Made by a program: the position numbers and the translations under genes
In this document: positions 43,283-52,091 of the stretch, piece after piece
Position numbering within the stretch: position 1 is the first letter of the stretch
How the letters are laid out: every line of letters starts with the position of its first letter
Assembly: GCF_023612095.1 (NCBI RefSeq)
Contig: NZ_CP086235.1
Span: forward strand, 3,793,501 to 3,857,500
Origin: Cytobacillus firmus
GTDB taxonomy: Bacteria; Bacillota; Bacilli; Bacillales; Cytobacillaceae
Reading direction: 5' to 3'
DNA length: 64,000 nucleotides
The notes under the pieces: generated by a model
What the model saw: only the letters and a program-made list of their open reading frames with translations
Told to the model about the DNA's origin: nothing
The model's database searches: none

Positions 43283-45247
43283 TTATATGGTGATTTCGAC
43301 TGAACTGCTTTTCTTAACTCTAATGATATGGAAAAGAATCGCGAACACACAAAGCCCGAATCCGGCAATATCCGTGATCATGCCTGGCTTAATCAGCATT
43401 AAAGCCCCTGCCAACATTAGGACTCTTTCAACAATCGTCAGCTTGGCATTCAGGTAGTTTCCAAGTGAACTTGCCAGGGCGTAAATGCCCAGTGTGCTTG
43501 TGATGACCACAAGTGCTACCGATAAAATGGATATCGTTTCTCCCTCTGCTGCCTGAAGCAGAATGATAGGATTATAGGCAATCATGAACGGGATGATAAA
43601 GCCCGGCAATGAGATTCTAAGCGCTTCCCATGATGTCTGCATTGCATTGGCGCCGGCCAATCCTGCTGCGGTATAAGATGCCAATGCCACAGGCGGTGTA
43701 ATGTTGGATAATGCACCAAACCAGAACACAAAGAAGTGGGCCGCAATCGGGTTAACGCCAGCTTCTACAAGGGCAGGAGCTGCCGTAACGGCAACGACGA
43801 TGTAAAGGGCTGTGGATGGAAGCCCCATGCTTAAAACGATGCAAGTGAGCATGACGACGATTAAAATCAGCCAAAGCTGACCGCCTGTTAATTCGACAAT
43901 ATTATAAGCTAGTGTAGATCCAATTCCCGTCATAGTGACAACGCAGATGATGATTCCGATAGCGGCACAGGCAATCCCGACCTGAATCGTCCCTCTACCG
44001 CCTTCAATGAAAGCTTCAATCGTTTTAGAGATCGTGATCCTGGAAGATTTATCTTTTGCCAGCCAGCTCGCAATGATGACTGCGCCGATCCCTGCAAATC
44101 CTGCAAACAGGGCTGTTTTTCCCATTAAGAGTGTAGTAATAACAACGATAATTGGGATAAGGAGAACCCCGCGTTCCTTCAGGATTTGGACGACATTCGG
44201 AATATTCTCTTTGCTGATGCCTTTTAGGCCTTGCTTTTTCGCTTCAATATCAATGGCAAAAATCAACGCAATGTAGTATAGAAAACTTGGAATGATCGCT
44301 GCCAGGATGACTGTCGTATAAGAGATTCCGAGGAAACCGGCCATGATAAAGGCCGCAGCGCCCATAATCGGCGGCATAATCATTCCGCCTGTTGAAGCAG
44401 CCGCCTCTACTGCACCGGCAAACTTTGGCTTAAGGCCAATGGATTTCATCAAAGGAATCGTAAAAGCTCCTGTTGTCGCAACATTGGCAACCGCACTTCC
44501 GCTCAAAGACCCTGTCAGCGCACTTGAGATGACCGCAACCTGAGCCGGGCCTCCGCGCTTTCTGCCTGCAATGGCAAGGGCGAGATCATTGAAAAGCTGG
44601 GTGGCACCGCTGACAGACAGGAAGGCACCAAAGAGGACGAACATGACGATGAATGTGGATGCCGTCGAAAGCGTTAACCCCAGCACGCCCTCAGTCGTCA
44701 TATAAAGACGGTACAGCAGGCGTTCCAGTGAAAAGCCGGCATGCCCGAATATCCACGGGAAATATGTGCCAAACAGGGCATATACAATAGCGCCTCCGCA
44801 CAGGATCGGGATAAAGATCCCAACTGCCCTTCTCGAAGCTTCTAGGAGGACAATGATCGTAATAGCACCAAAAATATAGTCGATCATAATAGGCTGGGAG
44901 CCCCGGTCCACATGAATGGTTGTGTAGTTCAGGAGCAGGTAGCCGAGACCTGCAATCGCAAGTGCCGCAAAAACATAATCAGGGGCTGTAAACCTTTTTT
45001 GATTGGAAGTCTTCCCGGCCGGATAATAGAAAAAAGTCATTACCAAAAGGATGCCGAGGAAAATCAGGTTTCTATAAATCTCTTGAATATTGGATAATCC
45101 ATTGGAATAAATAGCAAAAGCAGAAAACAATACAGCAATGATGGCAGCCGCTTTTTTGTATGGACCTTCCAGCAGCCGCATGCCGCCGCCAGCTTCTTTA
45201 TCCAGATCAGCTGGCTGTACAATGGGTTCGCTTGTTGATTTTGTCAT
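43283..45247 (-). CDS. Fused TRAP transporter permease (TAXI type)
   Basis: Membrane protein of 654 aa in which the small (4TM) and large (12TM) TRAP subunits are fused, as in TAXI-TRAP systems. The large-subunit signature regions GSLSGSAVANVATTGAFTIP and GGMIMPPIMGAAAFIMAGFL are clear. It uses the Na+ or proton gradient to import substrates delivered by the TAXI receptor encoded 14 nt upstream. Known TAXI-TRAP substrates include glutamate and 2-oxoglutarate. RBS AAAGGAGGG. Confidence 0.92.
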   Translation of the reverse strand: MTKSTSEPIVQPADLDKEAGGGMRLLEGPYKKAAAIIAVLFSAFAIYSNGLSNIQEIYRNLIFLGILLVMTFFYYPAGKTSNQKRFTAPDYVFAALAIAGLGYLLLNYTTIHVDRGSQPIMIDYIFGAITIIVLLEASRRAVGIFIPILCGGAIVYALFGTYFPWIFGHAGFSLERLLYRLYMTTEGVLGLTLSTASTFIVMFVLFGAFLSVSGATQLFNDLALAIAGRKRGGPAQVAVISSALTGSLSGSAVANVATTGAFTIPLMKSIGLKPKFAGAVEAAASTGGMIMPPIMGAAAFIMAGFLGISYTTVILAAIIPSFLYYIALIFAIDIEAKKQGLKGISKENIPNVVQILKERGVLLIPIIVVITTLLMGKTALFAGFAGIGAVIIASWLAKDKSSRITISKTIEAFIEGGRGTIQVGIACAAIGIIICVVTMTGIGSTLAYNIVELTGGQLWLILIVVMLTCIVLSMGLPSTALYIVVAVTAAPALVEAGVNPIAAHFFVFWFGALSNITPPVALASYTAAGLAGANAMQTSWEALRISLPGFIIPFMIAYNPIILLQAAEGETISILSVALVVITSTLGIYALASSLGNYLNAKLTIVERVLMLAGALMLIKPGMITDIAGFGLCVFAILFHIIRVKKSSSVEITI

Positions 45248-45260
45248 TCTTTTCCCTCCT

Positions 45261-46277
45261 TTATTTCGCTTCCGGCGGAATTAGATTGTCAGGTATATCA
45301 AGGCCTGCTTCTTTAAAATATCTGTAGGCTCCGGCATGCAATGGCACAGATACGCCATCAAGGGCCGTTTCGAGAGTCATTTCCTTGGCAGAGCTGTGAA
45401 CCTCATACATTTCATCAAGATTCTCATAAAGCGTTTTGGTTAAGATATAGATGGTTTCTTCATCCATTTCTTTTGTTGTGGATAAAAGGTTCGGCTGGGC
45501 AATGGTGTTGATATCTTCGTCAATTCGGGGATATGTCCCGCCAGGAATCACATAACGATACCAGCTGTCGGATATTGCATTAATGGCATCCAGCTGCTCA
45601 TCAGTTACTTCCAGGATCGATGCTTTGACATTACTTGCATACATATCTGTTACAGCGGAAATCGGGATACCTGCCGGAAGGGAGCCTCCATCCAATCTCC
45701 CGTCACGCATCGCGGAAACCGTGTCACTGTAGCCAAGATACTCAGGAGAAATATCCTTTTTCGTAAGACCGAGACCATCCATCATCACGACTGTGGATTG
45801 CTCCGTACCGCTGGCCTGCGGCCCAACAGAAAATTGCGTTCCTTTTATATCGTCGATAGTTCCGCTTTTGATCTTATTGTTCATCAGCACGAAATGCTCC
45901 ACATTGGGCCAGAGCATGGAGATTGTGCGGAGATCCTCATAGCGCTTTCCTTCAAAAGAGTCGTCACCGGCATAAGCCTGAGAAGATATTAATCCCTGAA
46001 GAATAGCAAGCTGTGCTTCCCCTTCACGCAGAAGTTCGATATTTTCAATGGATCCGGCAGAGGACTGGCCGCTCGCCTGGATTTTTTCACCCTTTAAATG
46101 GCTGCTCCAAATATTAGCCATTCCAACTCCTATCGGGTAATATGTACCTCCGGTTGATGCGGTCGCAACGGATACGAATTTTTTATCCTTGTTCTCAGCC
46201 GCTGTCCGCACGCCAACAATGGCAATAAAGACAAGTGTCAGAACCGATATGATAATCTTCCACTTTTTTTGAATCAT
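45261..46277 (-). CDS. TAXI family TRAP solute receptor
   Basis: Exported substrate-binding protein of 338 aa. The signal or anchor helix is at ~5-23 (IIISVLTLVFIAIVGV); no lipobox Cys is visible. The TAXI signature GGTYYPIGVGMANIW follows at about residue 40, then SAGSIENIELLREGEAQLAI. The ATG at 46277 has GGGAGG five bases upstream. It is the first gene of the operon. Ligand is unknown; 2-hydroxyglutarate, 2-oxoglutarate or glycolate would fit the downstream enzymes. Confidence 0.9.
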   Translation of the reverse strand: MIQKKWKIIISVLTLVFIAIVGVRTAAENKDKKFVSVATASTGGTYYPIGVGMANIWSSHLKGEKIQASGQSSAGSIENIELLREGEAQLAILQGLISSQAYAGDDSFEGKRYEDLRTISMLWPNVEHFVLMNNKIKSGTIDDIKGTQFSVGPQASGTEQSTVVMMDGLGLTKKDISPEYLGYSDTVSAMRDGRLDGGSLPAGIPISAVTDMYASNVKASILEVTDEQLDAINAISDSWYRYVIPGGTYPRIDEDINTIAQPNLLSTTKEMDEETIYILTKTLYENLDEMYEVHSSAKEMTLETALDGVSVPLHAGAYRYFKEAGLDIPDNLIPPEAK

Positions 46278-46301
46278 AAAATCCTCCCTTTCCAGGTAAT
46301 T

Positions 46302-46317
46302 ATGTAAGCGCTTCTTC
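46302..46317 (-). promoter_or_regulatory. Partial cre-like box upstream of the TAXI operon
   Basis: On the minus strand GAAGAAGCGCTTACAT matches 13 of 16 positions of the CcpA consensus; the right half is perfect and the left WTG is missing. It lies 25 bp before the ATG. Confidence 0.35.
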
Positions 46318-46487
46318 AAACTTGTATTACAAGTATACAAGATTACATGTTTTGAATTCAATTAAAATTCTGATTTTTCTTTTTTATTTAGCTGGATTCC
46401 TTGAGGATTCAGGGGTTTCTGAATTGAAAATAGGAAAATTTACCTTGTGGGGGTTGGAGGTTCATTTTATTAAGAGGGGTGGCGGCG

Positions 46488-46695
46488 GGTTCGGACTCTG
46501 AGTGGCGGATTTCGCCTTTCTCTGTCTGAAGTTGGGGCTGGTTCGGACTCCGGGTGCCGAGTTTCGGCTTTCTCTGTCCGAAGTTGGATCGGGTTCGGAC
46601 TCTGGGAGCTGGATTTCGGCTTTCTCTGTCCGAAGTTGAGCAGGGTTAGGACTCTGGATACCCGGTTTCGACTTTTTCTGTCCGAAGTGCCCTCA
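46488..46695. repeat. Four tandem copies of a 52-bp hairpin-forming repeat
   Basis: Units start at 46488, 46540, 46592 and 46644 (GGTTCGGAC, fourth GGTTAGGAC), exactly 52 bp apart. Each holds TTCGGAC near its start and GTCCGAA near its end (two copies with a mismatch), so each can fold into a hairpin. CTTTCTCTGTCCGAAG is the best-conserved block. The period is not a multiple of three, and the antisense frame spanning it is therefore judged spurious. The rest of the 46278-46751 gap holds the operon leader on the right-hand side of the TAXI gene and the terminator listed next. Confidence 0.9.
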
Positions 46696-46711
46696 GGGTT
46701 TAGACCTGAAG

Positions 46712-46748
46712 AAAAGACCACTCCCTTGTTTTAAAGGGAGTGGCCTTT
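46712..46748 (-). terminator. Terminator of the GNAT gene
   Basis: On the minus strand GGCCACTCCCTT pairs with AAGGGAGTGGTC around TAAAAC, followed by TTTTCTTC. Confidence 0.88.
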
Positions 46749-46751
46749 CTG

Positions 46752-47249
46752 TTACAGCAGCTTACCCATATAATATTCATCCACAAATTCGCCGTTTATC
46801 ATAAGCGAATGTTTTTTGGTGCCTTCGATCTGGAATCCCGCCTTTTTATAGAGGGCGACACCGGCCTGATTCTGGATAACTGTTGTAAGCTCCAGCCTGT
46901 GGATATGGTTTTCACGCGCCCATCGGTCCAGTTCTTCAAACAGTTGGGTGCCGATGCCCCGGCCTCTGTGTTCCCTGAGAATGCCTGCAACCAGATAGGC
47001 TGAGTGCCGGTTTCTCTTTGCTGCACCGCCGATGGCCATTACGAAGCCTATCAATCTATTATCTTGTTCCGCGATGATGATGGTCGAATGATCTGCTTTT
47101 TGGATGGCTTCAATTCTCTTAAGCTGCGTATCGGCTGATGTCTGCCTTTCACCTGGCTCGAAAAGCATGTAGTCTGATTCGTTTTCTACGTGGGTGATCA
47201 GATCGGCAAGGGCCTGTGCGTCTGCTGGTTTTATGTGGCGAATATTCAT
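46752..47249 (-). CDS. GNAT family N-acetyltransferase
   Basis: Protein of 165 aa with a complete GNAT fold. The acetyl-CoA loop is HRGRGIGTQLFEEL (~94-107), preceded by the motif D strand IIIAEQDNRLIGFVMA and followed by the motif B region QNQAGVALYKKAGFQIEG. It resembles the RimI/YesJ-like group that acetylates small amines or protein N-termini. The ATG at 47249 has AAAGGAGAACC just upstream; longer in-frame readings overlap the neighbouring transporter gene and are rejected. Confidence 0.88.
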   Translation of the reverse strand: MNIRHIKPADAQALADLITHVENESDYMLFEPGERQTSADTQLKRIEAIQKADHSTIIIAEQDNRLIGFVMAIGGAAKRNRHSAYLVAGILREHRGRGIGTQLFEELDRWARENHIHRLELTTVIQNQAGVALYKKAGFQIEGTKKHSLMINGEFVDEYYMGKLL

Positions 47250-47263
47250 ATTGGTTCTCCTTT

Positions 47264-48490
47264 TTATTTTTCTATTAAACTCCCGTCTCTCTCCACCGTC
47301 CGCGCCAATACCGCCCCCGCAACAAGTCCCCAAACAGGAGCGCTGATATGAAGAAAGCTCACGCCTGATAAGGTGACGATGAAGGCAGCGAGGGAACTTA
47401 GCCTGTACCGGTTTCCGGAAAAGCCCGTTTGCAGGCTGGAATGGAGGACGCCAATCAGGGCAAACCCGGCGAGCAGTGAGACAAAAGCCTGCGGAAGCGA
47501 CTGGATGAAGGGCACGATTTTCCAGGCGAATATGCCAAACACAATCGTAATTACGCCTGACACCACTGCTCCCATATACCTTTTCTCCCTCGGCCCTGAA
47601 TCCATTCCGGCACAGATGGCGCTCATCATCCCGGCGATATTGGCACACTGTCCGCCAAAGAAGCTTGTGATTACGGAGAAGACACCGCTTGATGAGACGA
47701 TTTTCCGAATAGGGGGCTTGAAATCTTCGCTTTCCAATGCCCCGATTCCTGGTGCTGCATCATTGCTCAGAATCAGCATCGCGAGCGGGAGGGCAATGGT
47801 TACGAGCCCCATCCAGCTGAATTCAGGCATCTGAACAGACGGGAGAAAATACGATATCTCTTTGGCCGGATGGACATCGGCTGTCAAAAACAATGCGGCA
47901 AAGGCAGCCGCAACGGCTGCGAGCACAGGCGGGAACTTTTTCACATATCTCGTAAAAAGCAGAAAACTGACTAACGCCGCTCCTCCGACAACAGGCATTT
48001 CCTGTATGGCAGGCACGAGTTTCACGACATACCCGGCAACGAGCCCGCCAAGCATGGAGGCGATAACCTCTTTTGGCACCCAGCCAATGATTTTTGTAAA
48101 CAGACCTGAAATGCCTACCAGAAAAATCAGCAGCCCGGACATTACATACCCGCCAATCAGCTCAGGATACGAGTATTGTGCAGTCACCGTCGCCAAAAAG
48201 GCTGCACCTGTAATCGAATGCCCTCCTGTAATGGGAATACGATATAAAATCGGCATGAGGATGCTGTAGACACCACCGAAAAAATAAACCGCAAACATCC
48301 AGTTAATCGTCTGCTGATCCGTGAATCCACCTGCTGATGCTGCCTGCAGGATGATCAGGGCAGGCCCGGTCATGACCAGCGTGCTTGCAATGATCCCCGA
48401 TGATATATTTTCAGCATTTAGATCCCTTATGAAGGAACCCTTTTGTTCCGCCTGACTGTATCCGTTATGCCTCTCCTTCGGCAAACCCAT
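47264..48490 (-). CDS. BenE-family (benzoate-type) transporter
   Basis: Membrane protein of 408 aa with about twelve helices, matching the benzoate:H+ symporter family: PITGGHSITGAAFLA, LSNDAAPGIGALE and FGGQCANIAGMMSAICAG. Substrates in the family are aromatic acids, but many Bacillus members are uncharacterised. It is co-directional with the acetyltransferase gene 14 nt downstream, so they may share a transcript. Confidence 0.85.
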   Translation of the reverse strand: MGLPKERHNGYSQAEQKGSFIRDLNAENISSGIIASTLVMTGPALIILQAASAGGFTDQQTINWMFAVYFFGGVYSILMPILYRIPITGGHSITGAAFLATVTAQYSYPELIGGYVMSGLLIFLVGISGLFTKIIGWVPKEVIASMLGGLVAGYVVKLVPAIQEMPVVGGAALVSFLLFTRYVKKFPPVLAAVAAAFAALFLTADVHPAKEISYFLPSVQMPEFSWMGLVTIALPLAMLILSNDAAPGIGALESEDFKPPIRKIVSSSGVFSVITSFFGGQCANIAGMMSAICAGMDSGPREKRYMGAVVSGVITIVFGIFAWKIVPFIQSLPQAFVSLLAGFALIGVLHSSLQTGFSGNRYRLSSLAAFIVTLSGVSFLHISAPVWGLVAGAVLARTVERDGSLIEK

Positions 48491-48577
48491 TTTTCCTGCC
48501 CCCGACTTCTGAGTATTTTACTTACTATCATGATTTCAAACAGGGGAATTGTCAAACTATTTCGCCTATAAAAATAT

Positions 48578-49837
48578 CTACTCAGCCGATGTATTCTCGC
48601 TTGGCAGCTGCAGAACTCTCTTGTCGTCTTCAGTTTTGGTTAATTGATAGAATAAAAGTATACTAACTATCCCCATAGATCCAATTAACGTTGTCATAAT
48701 CATCGGAGACATCCAGTTGCTTACTATCATAAAGATCCCGGCTGCACTAACTCCGAGTATCATAGCAATGGTGTATAAAGCCATATAAGAGCTGCGTGCA
48801 TGATCTGGCACACTGCCTGCCAGCATGGTCTGCTGAACAGGGATATACAGCATTTCACCAATGGATGCTATGAACATAGCCAAAATCAAGATAAGCGGTG
48901 ATGTGCTGAAACTTACAACTGTGTATCCCGTGAAAAATAATAGCAGGCCAGCCAGGAATACATAGCGGTCATTATATTTTTTAATAGCTGCTGTAATCAT
49001 CATGGTAAAGCAAACAATAAGTATAGTGTTTTCCGTTTTCAATATACCAAGCATATTGACACCGTCCACTTCCAAGGGAAGAAAAGATAGAAGCGGAACA
49101 GGTTCGCCGATTTTATTTGCGAGGTGAACACCTATGTAATTGGTTAATTGCTCCTCCACCGAAACAATAAGAAGACTTGCTATTGAAAAAACAGTAAAGA
49201 ATCGGTGCGCCAATATGTTTCTGTATGCTTTTATTATGCTTGAAGTACTTCTGTTAGACTGGTTGGCTTTTGCGGGAATATATGTTTCTTGAATAAAGAA
49301 GGCAGTGATGAGGAATGAACATACTATCGACAGGGCGGCACCTAACAGCAGGTAAAAGAGATAATCAAAGAATAGGAAAGCGCCAGCCATGCTGCCCACG
49401 GCAATACCCGTATTGCGAACCCAATAAGAGTAGGAATAAATGGTCTTTCTTTCTTCCGGCAGGCTTACATCAATAATTAACGCCTGGTATACAGGATTGG
49501 CTGCACCGCTGCTGAATTGGATAAAAACAAAGGCGGCAAACATCAGATAAGGATGTGCGTGCACAAAGGCAGCACCAGTAAACCCTATAAACATAATAAA
49601 TTCAGCTAAAAGGATAATTTTTTTTCGTCCTATCCGGTCTGATGCGAATCCTCCCAAGATAGAACCCCCGACATGGGCAATCATGACTCCCAGGAATAAA
49701 AATCCCGTGATTAAATTTCCCGTCTTGCCGGAGAGGTAAATAATCAAATACGGCAATACAGACATCGTTGAAACGGATGAAAGGAAAATCAAAAACAGCC
49801 GAATTCGAATGGTTGAGTTAAAAGTCTTAAACTTCAT
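48578..49837 (-). CDS. MFS transporter paired with TetR regulator
   Basis: Transporter of 419 aa with twelve helices and the MFS motif GGFASDRIGRKK in loop 2-3. Helix 5 (YSYWVRNTGIAVGSMAGAF) resembles the motif C of drug antiporters. GGAGGCGATC precedes the ATG. It lies directly after the tetR gene on the same strand, with a matching operator in the 59-bp gap, so drug or metabolite efflux under TetR control is likely. Confidence 0.87.
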   Translation of the reverse strand: MKFKTFNSTIRIRLFLIFLSSVSTMSVLPYLIIYLSGKTGNLITGFLFLGVMIAHVGGSILGGFASDRIGRKKIILLAEFIMFIGFTGAAFVHAHPYLMFAAFVFIQFSSGAANPVYQALIIDVSLPEERKTIYSYSYWVRNTGIAVGSMAGAFLFFDYLFYLLLGAALSIVCSFLITAFFIQETYIPAKANQSNRSTSSIIKAYRNILAHRFFTVFSIASLLIVSVEEQLTNYIGVHLANKIGEPVPLLSFLPLEVDGVNMLGILKTENTILIVCFTMMITAAIKKYNDRYVFLAGLLLFFTGYTVVSFSTSPLILILAMFIASIGEMLYIPVQQTMLAGSVPDHARSSYMALYTIAMILGVSAAGIFMIVSNWMSPMIMTTLIGSMGIVSILLFYQLTKTEDDKRVLQLPSENTSAE

Positions 49838-49858
49838 ATTAAGATCGCCTCCACTAAC

Positions 49859-49874
49859 GATTGATTAATCAATC
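49859..49874. promoter_or_regulatory. TetR operator candidate 1
   Basis: GATTGATTAATCAATC is a perfect 16-bp palindrome between tetR and the MFS gene. It shares TGATTAATCAATCATT with a second site before tetR. Confidence 0.65.
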
Positions 49875-49896
49875 ATTATTGTGATAAAAAAGGAAC

Positions 49897-50499
49897 CTAC
49901 TTACTTATAGGCCCGAATAAATTTATGGCGGAAGATGCATAGCTCTCCGACACGTTACTATATCTTTCGTCTGTCGAGTTTAACCGGATTCCGATGAGAA
50001 GACTGGTATAAAGAGTTGCGGCAGTCAATGGATCCTGTTGAACTAATACCCCTTTTCGCTGGCCATTTTTTACTAGCTGGCTGACCTTCTCTCTAAATTC
50101 ATCATGAAATGCATCCAGCTTTGCAAAAATGGCCGGATACCGCTGATGCTGTCCGACAACCTGAACAACTAAAGCCAGATAATTGTTAATTCCAGCGAAA
50201 AGTTTAATATGGCCACGAATCATCTTTTCCAGCTCCAGCATTGGATCTTCAGCATCGGTGTTAAAGTCGAAAATTTTAACAGACAATTCATGCAGCGGCT
50301 CCGCTACTGCAGTATAAAAGAGCTCCTCTTTATCTTTGAAATAAGTAAAAACACTTCCAAAGCTAATATTTGCTGCCTGAGCTATCTTTTTAATGGTTGT
50401 TCCTTCATACCCCTCTGCAGCAAACAGGTATGTCGCTGCTTCTAGAATGGTTTCTCTTCTTTTTTTCATATTTGTTATTTGCTGTTCTGAAAGCGGCAT
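49897..50499 (-). CDS. TetR/AcrR family regulator
   Basis: Repressor of 200 aa. The N-terminal helix-turn-helix reads ILEAATYLFAAEGYEGTTIKK and FGSVFTYFKDKEELF; the C-terminal ~130 residues are the ligand/dimer domain. GGGAGT lies eight bases before the ATG. It is upstream of the MFS gene, and both promoters carry the same palindrome, so it probably represses itself and the exporter. Confidence 0.9.
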   Translation of the reverse strand: MPLSEQQITNMKKRRETILEAATYLFAAEGYEGTTIKKIAQAANISFGSVFTYFKDKEELFYTAVAEPLHELSVKIFDFNTDAEDPMLELEKMIRGHIKLFAGINNYLALVVQVVGQHQRYPAIFAKLDAFHDEFREKVSQLVKNGQRKGVLVQQDPLTAATLYTSLLIGIRLNSTDERYSNVSESYASSAINLFGPISK

Positions 50500-50518
50500 T
50501 TAAAAACTCCCATCTACG

Positions 50519-50572
50519 AGTGATTAATCAATCATTTGTAACTATTATACTGGAAAATATTGAAATTTCCAA
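50519..50572 (-). promoter_or_regulatory. tetR promoter with TetR operator candidate 2
   Basis: On the minus strand TTGGAA (50572-50567), 17 bp, TATAAT (50549-50544). TGATTAATCAATCATT at 50521-50536, the same 16 bases as in operator 1, covers the region just after the -10. Confidence 0.7.
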
Positions 50573-50605
50573 GCTCAAAAAAAAATACCCTCACAGGATA
50601 TTTCT

Positions 50606-50641
50606 CTGTTTCGACAAATTTCGGGTGGTGCCTGTCACTTT
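50606..50641. repeat. Partial copy of the GTGACAGG repeat family
   Basis: GTTTCGACAAATTTCGGG followed by TGGTGCCTGTCACTTT is one arm of the GTGACAGG palindrome family seen around rlmI. Here the second arm is missing. Confidence 0.6.
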
Positions 50642-50661
50642 ATGAGATTCCGGCGGTTCCG

Positions 50662-50692
50662 AAAAAAAGAGCCCCTATGAGGCCCCCAGCTC
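50662..50692 (-). terminator. Terminator of the B12/STAS operon
   Basis: On the minus strand GAGC and CCT pair with AGG and GCTC, followed by TTTTTTT. The stem includes the STAS stop codon. Confidence 0.65.
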
Positions 50693-51459
50693 GTTCCGAT
50701 TAAAATAGATATTTAAAACCTGCTTCAAAGATTGGTCGATCTGCACCCATTCATCCAGCTTGTAGTTATTCAGCACTTCCGCCAGGTTTGGCTTTATGCC
50801 AATCAATTTGATGATGCTGCCTGTCATGAAGTTCAACGTTTTAATCAGCTGGGTGAATTTCTCGATGCCTTTTCCCTCAATTTCTCCTACTGCTGTCAGA
50901 TCAAAAAGGATTTCGTCATATTCGCCGGCAAAAACAGCCTTCAGGCAGCTTTCGGAAATAATGTTAATTTTATCTGAAGTGATATCCCCAAATAATGGGA
51001 TCAGGCAAAGTGTTTCAGACAGCGGGATAAACGGTCCGGACAATTGATTCAGGCGGGTCAGCACCTGCTCCAGCTCTTCTTTTTTCTCCAAAAGTTCAAA
51101 GTCGGTGGAGGTGAGGCGCTGCTGCAGCTGCATCAGTTTATCCATCAGTCCTTCGTTTGAGCTGTCTTTGGGCAGAAATAGCATATTGGCATGATCCTCG
51201 CTGTCCCATTGGATATGAACCTCAAATAAACAGAGTGGCATTTCCTTGGTCTTCATATTCAGTTCCAGCTTTACAGGATCCACACCGGGCTCCCAGCTGT
51301 ACTGAATGAGCTTTTCAATGCTTTCTTCATCGATGATTCCTTTTAGGTGCCCCCGCTCAGGTCAAAACATTCCCGTGCGATAGTGGAGTAGCTTACTATT
51401 TTTCCGTTTCTGTCAGCTTTTAAAAACGCAAGCGGAAGCGCATGATTAAAATATTGCAT
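50675..51459 (-). pseudogene. Frameshifted PAS/STAS RsbR-like protein
   Basis: A ~261-aa protein in two frames. The first (start MQYFNHALPLAF, RBS GGGAGG) holds a PAS-like segment LKADRNGKIVSYST; the second has a coiled coil (LQQRLTSTDFELLEKKEELE) and a C-terminal STAS domain (CLIPLFGDITSDKIN, ILFDLTAVGEIEGKGIEK). One extra base in the CCCCC run at 51341-51346 (GGGGG in sense) joins them as LSGGHLKGIIDEE. Where RsbR proteins have the phosphorylatable Thr (IDTM), this one has IEGK, so RsbT-type phosphorylation there is unlikely. It overlaps the B12-binding gene by 14 nt and looks like the output partner of that sensor. Confidence 0.8.
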
Positions 51460-52090
51460 TTTGCCGTCCTCCCGCTTCATAATTTTGGAGCCATTTCTTT
51501 GTTTCCGGCAAATCTTTAAGGATAACTGTACGATCGGAACAATACGGAAGCAGGTCATACTTCCCTGCCAATCGCCCGCCAAGAATAACAGCCGGCTTAT
51601 GCGGCAGCTTGGCAAATGCCTCGGCATATTCCCTCAGCTTCGGCAGGTGATAGACGATGCTGACCGACAGGCCGATGACGCTTGGCTTCCATTCTTTAGC
51701 CGATTTCAGCGCATATTCCAAAGGCAGGCTCGGGCCAAAATATTTCGTCTCCCAGCCGTGCTCTTCAAAAAGACTGTTGACCATTTTCAGTCCAATATAG
51801 TGCTGTTCACCATCCAGGCAAAGAAACATGGCTTTTTGGGGCGATGATCTTTTTTCACGCTGATAAGCGAGCTTTGATAGTACAAAATCACATGTAGCTG
51901 TTGCCAGATGCTCATCTGCCACTGTGATTTGATTCGTCTCCCACAGATGGCCGATGTGCTGCATCGCAGGTGTAATCAGATTTTGATAAACCTCGATACG
52001 CGATAGCTGCGGGTGCTTTTGAAGGTTGGCCCAAACTTTTGCAGAATTACCTTCCAGCAGTAGAGAAGCGAGTGTTTCAGCCTGGTTCAC
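51446..52090 (-). CDS. Stand-alone CarH-like adenosylcobalamin sensor protein
   Basis: Cytoplasmic protein of 214 aa: a helical cap (~1-80) and a Rossmann-like B12-binding domain (~85-214). The base-off cobalamin motif is ExHxxG (E95, H97, G100), followed by SVS and GG loops (GLSVSIVY, ILGGRL). The cap holds Trp50, Glu60 and His61. Thermus CarH uses Trp131, Glu141, His142 and His177; the spacing here (+10, +11, +47) is almost the same as its +10, +11, +46. That set is characteristic of light-sensing adenosylcobalamin proteins. Unlike CarH/LitR, there is no MerR DNA-binding domain. It starts with GTG one base after the preceding stop. Output through the STAS protein is inferred. Confidence 0.85.
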   Translation of the reverse strand: MNQAETLASLLLEGNSAKVWANLQKHPQLSRIEVYQNLITPAMQHIGHLWETNQITVADEHLATATCDFVLSKLAYQREKRSSPQKAMFLCLDGEQHYIGLKMVNSLFEEHGWETKYFGPSLPLEYALKSAKEWKPSVIGLSVSIVYHLPKLREYAEAFAKLPHKPAVILGGRLAGKYDLLPYCSDRTVILKDLPETKKWLQNYEAGGRQNAIF

Positions 52091-52091
52091 T

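Noticed and set aside
46488..46695. CRISPR array
   Set aside because: Units are contiguous 52-bp tandem repeats without unique spacers, and no cas genes are present.
46470..46721. Minus-strand 83-aa frame over the 52-bp repeats
   Set aside because: It is the translation of a non-triplet repeat, has no RBS and shifts phase with each unit.
47250..47648. Long N-terminal extension of the GNAT protein at 46752
   Set aside because: It is a shadow of the BenE-type gene; the GNAT fold starts at 47249 behind AAAGGAG.
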